Shown here: positions 21,129 through 29,083 of the stretch, one piece after another
Position numbering within the stretch: position 1 is the stretch's first letter
How the letters are laid out: each line of letters starts with the position of its first letter
Source: DAIMFL01 sp964372215
GTDB taxonomy: Bacteria > Pseudomonadota > Alphaproteobacteria > Dongiales > Dongiaceae
NCBI GenBank assembly: GCA_964372215.1
Contig: CAYJQC010000044.1
Span: 1-29,083 of the forward strand
Direction of reading: 5' to 3'
Length of the DNA stretch: 29,083 nt
Notes under the pieces: generated by a model
The model's input: the letters and a program-made list of their open reading frames with translations, nothing else
Told to the model about the DNA's origin: nothing
Databases searched by the model: none
Position numbers and translations under genes: made by a program

Positions 21129-23051
21129 ATGTTTGAACGTGCGCTCGACTTCGTCGCCATCGGGCGCGCCGCCGTCGACCTCTATGGCGAGCAGATCGGC
21201 GGCCGGCTCGAAGACATGGCGTCGTTCGCCAAGTATCTCGGCGGCTCGCCGGCCAATACGGCGGTGGGTGCGTCGCGGCTCGGCCTGCGGACGGCGCTGA
21301 TCACCCGGGTCGGCGACGAGCATATGGGCCGCTTCGTGCGCGAGACCCTGGCCGCCGAAGGCGTCGACGTCAGCCAGGTGCGCACCGATCCGCAGCGCCT
21401 CACCGGCCTGGTCATCCTCGGCATCCGCGACCGCGACAGCTTTCCGTTGATCTTCTACCGCGAGAACTGCGCCGACATGGCGCTGCAGCCCGAGGACGTC
21501 GAGTCGTCGTTCATCGGCCGCGCCAGCGCCGTGGTCGTCTCCGGCACACATTTCTCGCGCGCCAATGTCGATGCGACCAGCCGGCGGGCCATGGCCTTGG
21601 CCCGGGAGTCCGGCGCCAAGGTCGTCCTCGACATCGACTATCGTCCGGTGCTGTGGGGGCTGACCGGCCATGGCCAGGGCGAACAGCGCTTCGTCGCCTC
21701 GGGCCGGGTGACCGAGCACCTGCTCGGCATCGTCGCCGGCTGCGACCTGGTGGTCGGCACCGAGGAGGAGATCCACATCGCCGGCGGCTCGGCCGACACG
21801 GTGGCGGCGCTGCGGGTTCTGCGCGAGCATAGCCGGGCCGTGCTGGTACTGAAGCGCGGCGCCGGCGGCTGCGTCATCTTTCCCGCCGCCATTCCGGCGC
21901 GCGTCGACGAGGGGCTGGTGGTGCCCGGGTTTCCGGTCGAGGTGTTCAACGTGCTGGGCGCCGGCGATGCCTTCATGGCCGGATTCCTGCGCGGCTTCCT
22001 GCGCGACGAACCGCTGCGGCGCTGCGGCGAGCTCGCCAATGCCAGCGGCGCGCTGGTGGTCTCGCGCCACGGCTGCGCCCCGGCGATGCCGAGCTGGGAG
22101 GAGATGCAGGACTACCTGGCCCGCTTCCGCTCGATTCCCCAGCCGCGCTTAGATGAGCGCCTCGAGCACCTGCACCGGGTCACCACCCGGACCCGGCGCT
22201 GGCCGGAGATCTGCGCCATCGCCTTCGACCACCGCCGCCAGCTCGAGGAAGTGGCTGACCGCCATGGCCGGGCGCGCAGCGACATCGCGCGGTTCAAGAC
22301 CCTGATCGGCGACGCGGCGATGCAGGTCGACACCGGCGCCTGCGCCGCCGGCATCATCTGCGACGGGCGCTATGGCGAGGACGCCCTGCTGCGGCTGGCC
22401 GGGACCGGCCGCTGGGTGGCGCGGCCGGTCGAGCGGCCGGGCGCCACCCCGCTGGAGTTCGAGGAAGGCCCCGACCCGACCCTGGCATTGCGGGCCTGGC
22501 CGGTCGAGCAGGTCGCCAAGTGCCTGCTGTTCTATCATCCCGACGATCCCGAGGAGCTGCGCCTGACCCAGGAGGAGCGCCTGCGGCTGCTGGCGTCGGC
22601 CTGCGTCGCCACGCGGCGCGAGCTGCTGGTCGAGGTGATCCCGGGCAATGCCCGCGCCAGCGACGACACGACCCTGGCGCGGGTGCTGCGACGCTTCTAC
22701 GACGTCGGCATAAGGCCCGACTGGTGGAAGCTGCCGCCGCCGGCCGGCGGTGCCGGCTGGCGGGCGATCGAGGCGGTGATCGCCGCCAACGATCCCCATT
22801 GCCGCGGCGTGCTGCTGCTCGGGCTGGAGGCGCCGGAGGCCGAGCTGAAGCGCAGCTTCGCGGCGGCGGCCGGGCAGCGCATCTGCCGCGGCTTCGCGAT
22901 CGGCCGCAGCCTGTTCGCCGGGCCGGCCGAGGACTGGTTCGCCGGGCGCATCGACGACGCCGCGGCGACGGACATCATCGCCGAGAACTATCGCCGCCTG
23001 GTGACGCTGTGGCAGGGGCGCGGCGTCGAGCTTGGAGGGGACGCGGCATGA
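21129..23051 (+). CDS. iolC: 5-dehydro-2-deoxygluconokinase fused to DUF2090 domain
   Basis: This 640-residue two-domain protein starts with a PfkB-type sugar kinase (residues 1-330). It has LGGSPANTAVGASRLG near residue 38 and the catalytic NVLGAGDAFMAGFLRG near 277, and phosphorylates 2-deoxy-5-keto-gluconate. The C-terminal half (about 335-640) is a DUF2090 TIM-barrel domain related to class I aldolases (ICAIAFDHRRQLEEVADRHG, LLFYHPDD, ELLVEVIPG, WWKLPPP, GVLLLGLEAP). Fused proteins of this type occur in many Proteobacteria, where the second domain probably provides the IolJ aldolase step. It ends in a 4-bp overlap with iolD. Confidence 0.95.
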   Translation: MFERALDFVAIGRAAVDLYGEQIGGRLEDMASFAKYLGGSPANTAVGASRLGLRTALITRVGDEHMGRFVRETLAAEGVDVSQVRTDPQRLTGLVILGIRDRDSFPLIFYRENCADMALQPEDVESSFIGRASAVVVSGTHFSRANVDATSRRAMALARESGAKVVLDIDYRPVLWGLTGHGQGEQRFVASGRVTEHLLGIVAGCDLVVGTEEEIHIAGGSADTVAALRVLREHSRAVLVLKRGAGGCVIFPAAIPARVDEGLVVPGFPVEVFNVLGAGDAFMAGFLRGFLRDEPLRRCGELANASGALVVSRHGCAPAMPSWEEMQDYLARFRSIPQPRLDERLEHLHRVTTRTRRWPEICAIAFDHRRQLEEVADRHGRARSDIARFKTLIGDAAMQVDTGACAAGIICDGRYGEDALLRLAGTGRWVARPVERPGATPLEFEEGPDPTLALRAWPVEQVAKCLLFYHPDDPEELRLTQEERLRLLASACVATRRELLVEVIPGNARASDDTTLARVLRRFYDVGIRPDWWKLPPPAGGAGWRAIEAVIAANDPHCRGVLLLGLEAPEAELKRSFAAAAGQRICRGFAIGRSLFAGPAEDWFAGRIDDAAATDIIAENYRRLVTLWQGRGVELGGDAA

Positions 23052-24892
23052 CCCGACTGACCATGTCCCAGGCCCTGGTGCGCCACCTGGCGGCCCAGGA
23101 GATCGAGATCGACGGCCGGGTCGAGACGCTGTTCGCCGGGGTCTGGGCGATCTTCGGCCATGGCAACGTCGCCGGGCTGGGCGAGGCGCTGTACCAGATG
23201 CGCGAACGCCTGCCGACCTACCGGGCCCATAACGAGCAGGCCATGGCCCACGCCGCCATCGCCTTCGCCAAGGCGCAGAACCGGCGCCGCATGATGGCCT
23301 GCACCAGCTCGATCGGGCCGGGCGCCACCAACATGGTGACCGCCGCCGCCCTCGCCCATGTCAACCGCCTGCCGGTGCTGCTGCTGCCGGGCGACGTGTT
23401 CGCCGGGCGCGGCCCCGATCCGGTGCTGCAGCAGATCGAGGACTTCGGCGATCCGAGCGTCAGCGCCAATGACTGTTTCCGCCCGGTCTCGCGCTACTGG
23501 GACCGCATCCAGCGGCCCGAGCAGATCCTGACCAGCCTGCCGGCCGCCATCGCCGCGCTGACCGATCCGGCGGGCTGCGGCCCGGCGACGCTCGCCCTGT
23601 GCCAGGACGTGCAGGCGGAATCCTTCGACTGTCCCGACGCGTTCTTCGCGCCACGGCGGCACATCGTCCGCCGTCCGGGGGCGGACCCGGACGAGCTGGC
23701 GGCGGCGGCGAGGTTCTTGGCGTCGGCGCAGCGGCCGCTGATCATCGCCGGCGGCGGCGTGCTCTACGCGGTCGCGACGGCGGCGCTGGACGCGTTCGCC
23801 AAGCGGCATGGGATACCTGTCGCCGAGACCCAGGCGGGCAAGGGCGCGCTCGCCTGGTCGCACCCCCAGGCGGTCGGCGCGATCGGCGTCACCGGCAGTG
23901 CCGCCGCCAACAGCCTGGCGGCGCAAGCCGACTGCATCCTGGCGATCGGCACCAGGCTCGCCGATTTCACCACTGCCTCGCGCGGCCTGTTCGACCGGCT
24001 CGGGCCGCGCCTGATCCAGCTCAACCTCGCCGTCTTCGATGCCGGCAAGCACGGCGCCACGGCGCTGGTCGCCGACGCCCGGCGCGGGCTCGAGGAACTC
24101 GATCGCGCGTTCGGCGACTGGCGCGCGCCGGCATCGTGGACGCAGCAGGCCGCCGAGGCGGTGCACGGTTGGAACGGCACGGTCGCGCGGGTGACCGCGG
24201 CGAGCAACGCGCCGCTGCCGTCCGACGCCCAGGTGCTCGGCGCGGTCAACCGCCAGGCCGGCGAGGAGTCGGTCGTGGTCTGCGCCGCCGGCGGGCTGCC
24301 CGGCGAGCTGCACAAGCTGTGGCGCGCCGCGGGTCCCGGGAGCTATCACCTGGAATACGGCTATTCCTGCATGGGCTACGAGATCGCCGGCGGGCTCGGC
24401 GTCAAGCTCGCGCGGCCCGAGCGCGAGGTGTTCGTGCTGGTCGGCGACGGCAGCTATCTCATGATGAATTCGGAGATCGCCACATCGGTCATGCTCGGCG
24501 CCAAGCTGGTCGTCGTGCTGCTCGACAACAGCGGCTTCGGCTGCATCAACCGGCTGCAGCAGGCCTGCGGCGGCGCGCCGTTCAACAACCTGCTGGCCGA
24601 CGCCCGCCATGACGGCGACGCGGTGCCGACGGTCGACTTCCGCGCCCATGCCGAGAGCCTCGGCGCGATCGCCGAAGAGGTCACGGGCATCGCCGAGCTC
24701 GAGTCGGCGCTGGCCCGCGCGCGCGCCGCGACCCGCACCAGCGTCATCGTAATCGCGACCGACCCGGCGATCTCGACGCCCGAGGGCGGCGCCTGGTGGG
24801 ACGTGCCGGTGCCCGAGGTTTCGGCGCGGGCCGAGGTGACCCGGGCGCGCGCCGCCTATCAGGCCGCGATCGACCGGCGCAACAAGACCTGA
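23048..24892 (+). CDS. iolD: 3D-trihydroxycyclohexane-1,2-dione hydrolase
   Basis: This 614-residue thiamine-diphosphate enzyme opens the inositol-derived ring to 5-deoxy-glucuronate. The N-terminal domain has the activating glutamate region and SSIGPGATNMVTAAALAHVN, followed by the central domain (PLIIAGGGVLYA). The C-terminal cofactor site reads LVGDGSYLMMNSEIATSVML...DNSGFGCIN, a GDG...N motif as expected. Length is normal for IolD. The start at 23048 overlaps the iolC stop as ATGA; the longer frame from 22520 overlaps iolC and is an artefact of high GC. The TPP and Mg sites look complete. Confidence 0.95.
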   Translation: MTRLTMSQALVRHLAAQEIEIDGRVETLFAGVWAIFGHGNVAGLGEALYQMRERLPTYRAHNEQAMAHAAIAFAKAQNRRRMMACTSSIGPGATNMVTAAALAHVNRLPVLLLPGDVFAGRGPDPVLQQIEDFGDPSVSANDCFRPVSRYWDRIQRPEQILTSLPAAIAALTDPAGCGPATLALCQDVQAESFDCPDAFFAPRRHIVRRPGADPDELAAAARFLASAQRPLIIAGGGVLYAVATAALDAFAKRHGIPVAETQAGKGALAWSHPQAVGAIGVTGSAAANSLAAQADCILAIGTRLADFTTASRGLFDRLGPRLIQLNLAVFDAGKHGATALVADARRGLEELDRAFGDWRAPASWTQQAAEAVHGWNGTVARVTAASNAPLPSDAQVLGAVNRQAGEESVVVCAAGGLPGELHKLWRAAGPGSYHLEYGYSCMGYEIAGGLGVKLARPEREVFVLVGDGSYLMMNSEIATSVMLGAKLVVVLLDNSGFGCINRLQQACGGAPFNNLLADARHDGDAVPTVDFRAHAESLGAIAEEVTGIAELESALARARAATRTSVIVIATDPAISTPEGGAWWDVPVPEVSARAEVTRARAAYQAAIDRRNKT

Positions 24893-24944
24893 CTCGCATC
24901 CCCATGCCGTTTCCAGTTCCCTTCGTTCAGGAGCATCGCGTCCC

Positions 24945-25847
24945 ATGACTGTCAGGCTCGGCATCAACCCGATCGGCTGGACCAACGACTGCCTGCGCTG
25001 GCTCGGCGACGACATCCCGCTCGAGACCTGCCTGAAACAGGCGCGCGCCGCCGGCTTCAGCGGCATCGAGCTCGGCCGCAAGTTCCCGCGCCAGCCGGGC
25101 AAGCTGCGCCGGCTGCTCGACCGGCACGGGCTCAGCCTGGTCTCCGGCTGGTACAGCGCCCGGCTGGTGGAGCGCGACGCCAAGGCCGAGATCGCCGCCA
25201 TGAAGGACCATCTCGACCTGATGGTCGGCTGCGGCTCCCCGGTCATGGTGTTCGCGGAAACCACGGGCGAGATCGTCAATGCGGTCGGCGCGCCGGCCTC
25301 GACCCGGCCGCGGCTCAGGAGCGCCGCCGAGTGGCGCCGCCTCGGTGAGCGCTTCACCGAGGTGGCCGAGCATATGCGCGCCCAGGGCGTGCGCATGGCG
25401 GTGCATCACCACATGGGCACGGTGATCCAGAGCGCCGAGGAGGTCGACCGGCTGATGGAGAACACCGGGACCGCCGTCGGGCTGCTGCTCGATACCGGGC
25501 ATCTCACCATGGCCGGCGGCGATCCGGTGGCGGTCGCCAGGCGCCATGCCAAGCGCATCGTCCATGTGCACTGCAAGGACATCCGCCGCTATGCGCTGGA
25601 GACCTGCCGGCGGCGCGACGCCAGCTTCTCCGAGGCGGTCCTGCACGGCGTGTTCACCGCGCCGGGCGACGGCATCGTCGACTACGCCAAGGTGTTCGCC
25701 GTGCTGGCCAAGGCGCGCTATCGCGGCTGGCTGGTGCAGGAGGCCGAGCAGGAGCCGCGGATGGCCGATCCCGAGATCTATGCCGAGCTCGGCAACGCCC
25801 ATCTGCGCACGCTCTGCCGCTCCGCGCGTCTGCGGATCGCGGCGTGA
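24945..25847 (+). CDS. iolE: Myo-inosose-2 dehydratase
   Basis: This 300-residue TIM-barrel protein of the AP-endonuclease-2/IolE fold dehydrates 2-keto-myo-inositol. The start LGINPIGWTNDCLRWLGDDI is the hallmark IolE N-terminus. Metal-site segments MAVHHHMGTVIQS, LLLDTGHLTMAGGD and IVHVHCKDIR are all present. CAGGAG lies upstream of the ATG, 52 bp after iolD. Its C-terminus EAEQEPRMADPEIYAELGN is the usual IolE ending. All residues expected of an active enzyme seem present. Confidence 0.95.
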   Translation: MTVRLGINPIGWTNDCLRWLGDDIPLETCLKQARAAGFSGIELGRKFPRQPGKLRRLLDRHGLSLVSGWYSARLVERDAKAEIAAMKDHLDLMVGCGSPVMVFAETTGEIVNAVGAPASTRPRLRSAAEWRRLGERFTEVAEHMRAQGVRMAVHHHMGTVIQSAEEVDRLMENTGTAVGLLLDTGHLTMAGGDPVAVARRHAKRIVHVHCKDIRRYALETCRRRDASFSEAVLHGVFTAPGDGIVDYAKVFAVLAKARYRGWLVQEAEQEPRMADPEIYAELGNAHLRTLCRSARLRIAA

Positions 25848-25869
25848 GCGGCGGCGAGGAGTTGCAGCC

Positions 25870-27000
25870 ATGACCCGGCGCCTGCGCATCGGCCTGATCG
25901 GCAGCGGCTTCATCGGCCGCTGCCATGTCTACGGCTATCACACCATGCCGACGGTGTTCCCGGAGGCCGCGGCCTTCCCGGAGCTCGAGCTGGTCTGCGA
26001 CATCGACGAGGCGCTGGCCTCGGCCGCCGCGCGCCGTTTCGGCTTCAAGCGCCACGTCACCGACTGGCGCAAGCTGGTGGCGGACCCGGCGGTCGAGGTG
26101 GTCGACATCTGCGTGCCGAGCAACCTGCACAAGCCGATCGCGCTGGCCGCCATCGCCGCCGGCAAGCATGTCTATTGCGAGAAGCCGGTCGGACTGGGCG
26201 GGGCCGAGGCGCGCGAAATCGCCGAGGCGGCGGAGCGCGCCGGGGTGTGCAACCTGGTCGGCTACAGCTATCTCCGCAATCCCGTCATCGGCCTCGCCCG
26301 CAAGCTGATCGACGAGGGCGCGATCGGCGAGATCGTGCATTTTCGCGGCGCCCACAACGAGGACTACATGGCCGATCCCTCGGCGCCCTTCATCTGGCGC
26401 TGCGATCCGGCGATCGCCGGCGCGGCCGGCGCGCTCGGCGATCTCGGCGGCCACATCATCAGCATCGCCCGCATGCTGGTGGGCGAGTTCGCCGCCGTCT
26501 GCGGCAGCGCGCGCACCGTCATCGCCGAGCGGCCGGTGGCGCCGGGCGCCAAGGAACGGCGCGCGGTCGGCAATGACGACGAGGCGCAGTTCCTGATCGA
26601 GTTCGCGAACGGCGCGACCGGCCATATCGAGACCAGCCGCATCGCCTCCGGCAGCAAGATGGACATCACCTACGAGATCGTCGGGACCCACGGCCAGCTC
26701 CAGTTCGACGGCGAGCGGATGAACGAGCTGAAGTTCTATTCCGACCGCGATGCCGCCGACCGCCAGGGCTTCCGCACCATCCTGACCAGCCCGGCCCATC
26801 CGCCCTACGGCGCCTTCGTGCCCGGCGCCGGGCCCCCGCGCGGGTTCAACGACCACAAGGTGATCGCGGCGTGGGCGCTGATGGTCCTGCGGGCCGCGGG
26901 CGGGCGGGCGCGGCCCGGCCTGACCGAGGCCGCGCGGATCGGCGCCATTCTCGACGCGGTGCTGGACTCCTCGCGCAGCCGCGGCTGGGTGCGGCTGTGA
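25870..27000 (+). CDS. Gfo/Idh/MocA-family oxidoreductase
   Basis: This 376-residue NAD(P)-dependent oxidoreductase has a GLIGSGFIGRCHVYGY nucleotide loop, VVDICVPSNLHKPIALAAIAA, the HVYCEKPVGL motif with catalytic lysine, and a C-terminal dimer sheet (HIETSRIASGSKMDITYEIV). It follows iolE by 22 bp and precedes the iolG-like gene, so it belongs to the catabolic operon. Relatives include IolW/IolX-type inositol dehydrogenases, so it may oxidise scyllo- or D-chiro-inositol or reduce an inosose. The PhyH oxygenase product is another possibility. The start at 25870 is preferred over the long frame from 25546, which overlaps iolE. Confidence 0.88.
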   Translation: MTRRLRIGLIGSGFIGRCHVYGYHTMPTVFPEAAAFPELELVCDIDEALASAAARRFGFKRHVTDWRKLVADPAVEVVDICVPSNLHKPIALAAIAAGKHVYCEKPVGLGGAEAREIAEAAERAGVCNLVGYSYLRNPVIGLARKLIDEGAIGEIVHFRGAHNEDYMADPSAPFIWRCDPAIAGAAGALGDLGGHIISIARMLVGEFAAVCGSARTVIAERPVAPGAKERRAVGNDDEAQFLIEFANGATGHIETSRIASGSKMDITYEIVGTHGQLQFDGERMNELKFYSDRDAADRQGFRTILTSPAHPPYGAFVPGAGPPRGFNDHKVIAAWALMVLRAAGGRARPGLTEAARIGAILDAVLDSSRSRGWVRL

Positions 27001-27021
27001 CGGCGCGGCGGGGCTGAGGCG

Positions 27022-28017
27022 ATGAATCCGGTTGGCGTGATCGTCGTCGGCTGCGGCGCCATGGGCGGCTTCCATGCCGAGACGGTGGCGAATCTGGCCG
27101 AGGCGCGGCTGATGGCGGTGGTCGACGCCGACCCATCGCGCGCCGAGGCCACCGCCGCGCGGCTCGGCGCCCGGGCGTTCAGCGATCTCGACATGGCGCT
27201 CGACGCCTGCCCGGCGGCGCGGGCCGTCGCCATCGTCACGCCGGAAAGCGTGCGGCGCGGGCCGCTCGGCGTCGCGCTCGCGGCCAAGCGCGCGGTGTTC
27301 CTGGAAAAGCCCCTGGCGCTTGCCCGGGCCGAGGGGCTCGATCTCGCTCGCGCGGTCCAGGCGTCCGGGGTGCCGTTCCAGATCGGCTTCCAGCGCCGCT
27401 TCGATCCCGACATCGCCGCGGTCGCTGCGGCAGTGCGCGACGCCGGCCGGGTCGAGATGTTCCGCTCATTGACCCGCGACCCGGCGCCGCCCTCCCTCGC
27501 CGAGGGTCTCAACTGCGGCATCGTGCCGGGCACCCTGATCCACGACATCGACGCCGCCCATTTCGTCGGCGGTCGCTTGGCCTCGGTGTACGCTCGCGCC
27601 GCCGACCTCATCGGCGGACATGGCCATCCCGACTGGCGCGACACCATCGTGGTCAGCGTCGCGTTCCAGGCCGGCGGCATCGGCACGCTCGAAGCCAACT
27701 GGCGCTCCGGCTATGGCTACGATTCCCGGCTCGAGGTGCAGACGGCCAACGGCATGCTGAAGGTGGACTCCGAGTTGTCGTCGCGCCTGTCGCACCATGA
27801 TTCCGGCGGCCGGCGGCAGTCCTACCCGCACGGCTTCCTCGACTGTTTCGCCGATGCCTATCGCCGCGAGATCGCCGGTTTCGTGCGCGCGCTGGCGTAC
27901 GGCGCCGCGCCGGCGCCGGGCCTGCAGGACGCCGTCGATTCCTTGTGCGCCGCCGACGCCATCGAGGTTTCGCTGCGCGAGAACCGCCCGGTCGCGGTCG
28001 ATTACGCCAATCTCTGA
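27022..28017 (+). CDS. iolG: Inositol 2-dehydrogenase
   Basis: This 331-residue Gfo/Idh/MocA dehydrogenase has an IVVGCGAMGGFHAE nucleotide loop, VFLEKPLALA with the catalytic lysine, IGFQRRFDPDIAAV, and IHDIDAAHFVGG supplying the Asp/His pair of IolG-type enzymes. It catalyses the first step, myo-inositol to 2-keto-myo-inositol with NAD. It lies 21 bp after the other oxidoreductase and ends the rightward operon. The GFQRRFD and HDID motifs make IolG the better label for this gene than for its neighbour, though substrate preference could differ. Confidence 0.85.
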   Translation: MNPVGVIVVGCGAMGGFHAETVANLAEARLMAVVDADPSRAEATAARLGARAFSDLDMALDACPAARAVAIVTPESVRRGPLGVALAAKRAVFLEKPLALARAEGLDLARAVQASGVPFQIGFQRRFDPDIAAVAAAVRDAGRVEMFRSLTRDPAPPSLAEGLNCGIVPGTLIHDIDAAHFVGGRLASVYARAADLIGGHGHPDWRDTIVVSVAFQAGGIGTLEANWRSGYGYDSRLEVQTANGMLKVDSELSSRLSHHDSGGRRQSYPHGFLDCFADAYRREIAGFVRALAYGAAPAPGLQDAVDSLCAADAIEVSLRENRPVAVDYANL

Positions 28018-28094
28018 GTTGCGGGGGAGCCGCACCGCATCTCGGGAACTTTCTCATCCACGCAGGTGGGCGCTGCTCCGCCGCATGACAGGCA

Positions 28095-28958
28095 TCAGCC
28101 GCCGGTTCGCACCACCGCCCGCATCGCGACCCTGCCGTCCGGCGTGCGCGCCTCGCAGGCGAGGGTGCCCGGTGCGTCGCTCGCCACCTCGGCCAAGGCG
28201 AACGGAGCGTCGTCGAACAGCGGCGCCATGGCGCGGAACTCGACGCCCGCGACCCGCGCCTCCGGATGATGCCGCGCAATTGCCTCGGCCAGCAGCAGCG
28301 CGGTCAGCGGCGCATGCACCACCAGGCCGGGATAGCCCTCGGTCTCCGTCGCGTGGCGGCGGTCGTAATGGATGCGGTGGCCGTTGAAGGTCAGGGCGGA
28401 GTAGCGGAACAGCAGCACCGGATCGGGCGCGACAGTCTCGGTCCACAGCGCCGGCGCGCTTGCCCCGACCTCTGCCGATGCCGTGTACGCCGTCAACGGC
28501 GTCGCGGCCGCCTCGCGATAGACGATGTCGTGCTCCTCGACGATCGCGGCGTTGCCGTCCTGGGCGATCTCGTGGCGGATTGTGACGAAGGCGAGCGGGC
28601 CGCTGCGCCCGGTCTTCTCCGTGACCGCGGCGACGGTGCTGCGGCGCGTGGCCTTGCGGCCGAGCCGCAGGGCGCCGGGGAAGCTGAGCCGCCCGCCGGC
28701 ATACATGCGGCGCGGCAGCTCGATCGGCGGCAGGAAAGCGCCGCGCAGCGCATGACCGTCGGGCCCGAGGCTGGCGCGCGGCGTCGCCTCCAGGAAGTAC
28801 AGCCAGTGCCAGAGCGGCGGCAGCGCGGCGCCGGGATCGAGGTCATGCGGCGCGGCGAGGTCGCCGAGCGTGGCGGCGAGGCGCAGCGCCGGCCCCGGCG
28901 CGATCTCGTCTTCCCCGTCGAGCGATCGTCCCACCCACCCGGCCCAGCCTGCGCTCAT
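28095..28958 (-). CDS. HTD2/mesaconyl-C4-CoA-hydratase-like protein
   Basis: This 287-residue protein is of the MaoC-like double-hotdog type that hydrates or dehydrates acyl-CoA thioesters. The N-terminal half has LPPLWHWLYFLEATPRASLG and PRRMYAGGRLSFPGALRLG. The C-terminal half has the signature LLFRYSALTFNGHRIHYDRR...YPGLVVHAPLTALLL with catalytic Asn/His/Tyr residues. These are typical of FAS1-type dehydratase/mesaconyl-CoA hydratase proteins. It faces the inositol operon (77-bp convergent gap) and lies 15 bp after the acyl-CoA dehydrogenase tail, so it belongs to a separate acyl-CoA operon continuing beyond the window. Confidence 0.85.
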   Translation of the reverse strand: MSAGWAGWVGRSLDGEDEIAPGPALRLAATLGDLAAPHDLDPGAALPPLWHWLYFLEATPRASLGPDGHALRGAFLPPIELPRRMYAGGRLSFPGALRLGRKATRRSTVAAVTEKTGRSGPLAFVTIRHEIAQDGNAAIVEEHDIVYREAAATPLTAYTASAEVGASAPALWTETVAPDPVLLFRYSALTFNGHRIHYDRRHATETEGYPGLVVHAPLTALLLAEAIARHHPEARVAGVEFRAMAPLFDDAPFALAEVASDAPGTLACEARTPDGRVAMRAVVRTGG

Positions 28959-28973
28959 GCCCGGCGCCTCCGA

Positions 28974-29083
28974 TCAGAACGAGCGCGGCAGGCCGAGAAC
29001 CTTCTCGGCGATGTGCGACAGGATCAGGTTGGTCGAGATCGGCGCCACCTGGTAGAGCCGGGTCTCGCGGAACTTGCGCTCGA
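28974..29083 (-). CDS. Acyl-CoA dehydrogenase, C-terminal end (partial)
   Basis: The last 110 bases encode, on the minus strand, ERKFRETRLYQVAPISTNLI LSHIAEKVLGLPRSF and a stop. RLYQ.API.TNLILS..AEKVLGLPRS is the usual C-terminal pattern of acyl-CoA dehydrogenases, FAD enzymes that make enoyl-CoA. The rest of the gene is outside the window. It precedes the hydratase-like gene on the same strand, which fits sequential acyl-CoA oxidation steps. Confidence 0.8.
   Translation of the reverse strand, partial: ERKFRETRLYQVAPISTNLILSHIAEKVLGLPRSF

Noticed and set aside
22520..24892. 790-residue frame extending iolD upstream into iolC
   Set aside because: The first 176 residues are low-complexity shadow of iolC. 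The genuine IolD start at 23048 has the ATGA overlap and family N-terminus.
22988..25396. 802-residue minus-strand frame opposite iolD and iolE
   Set aside because: It is an antisense artefact of strong GC bias at third positions, with no domain and His/Arg/Gly-rich composition.

Overview
The window comes from a GC-rich bacterium, most likely an alphaproteobacterium of a Rhodospirillales or Rhizobiales type. This is inferred from codon choice, the single-ATPase CUT2 sugar transporter, an inositol kinase fused to DUF2090, and a PEP-CTERM protein. It has two halves of different character. Bases 1 to about 15118 are an accessory block with sparse genes, many remnants and lower GC. Bases 15119 to 29083 are compact, very GC-rich chromosomal DNA.

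The best find in the accessory block is a complete IS1595-family transposon at 4414-7412. It has 23-bp perfect terminal inverted repeats and an 8-bp target duplication (CGAGCGTC). Besides the transposase it carries two passenger genes that look like a restriction-modification pair: an adenine-type DNA methyltransferase (NPPF motif) and a downstream endonuclease-like protein, overlapping by 11 bp. The methyltransferase ribosome-binding site and start codon lie inside an 11-bp inverted repeat. The insertion site can be reconstructed because a related, uninterrupted copy of the target lies at 275-379.

The rest of the block looks like a graveyard of defence and addiction genes. It holds a truncated XRE-type antitoxin, a frameshifted DUF411 gene, a frameshifted antitoxin, an AbiEii-type toxin remnant, a DUF4143 ATPase tail, and a ParE-like toxin broken by one TGA codon while its antitoxin stays open. 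Genes that look intact encode a uracil-DNA-glycosylase-like protein, a membrane peptide translationally coupled to a PP2C phosphatase, a four-helix membrane protein, a Rap1a/Tai-like lipoprotein, a HAF-repeat PEP-CTERM protein, and a small gene pair that may be another toxin-antitoxin system. Two roughly 125-nt leaders with matching hairpins precede unrelated small genes at 1702 and 8789; a third, shorter hairpin occurs at 7452. A 31-bp perfect repeat, looking like an insertion-sequence end, occurs at both edges of the block (25-55 and 15088-15118).

The right half is a myo-inositol catabolism locus built around a divergent promoter region (20075-20244). To the left run an RpiR-type regulator, a phytanoyl-CoA-dioxygenase-family oxygenase, and a sugar ABC transporter (binding protein, permease, ATPase). 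To the right run iolB, iolC-DUF2090, iolD, iolE, a Gfo/Idh/MocA oxidoreductase and an iolG-like dehydrogenase. Together they import inositol and take it to the C3 stage, with the DUF2090 domain probably supplying the aldolase step. No iolA is seen. The window ends with a convergent pair, an HTD2-like acyl-CoA hydratase and the tail of an acyl-CoA dehydrogenase.
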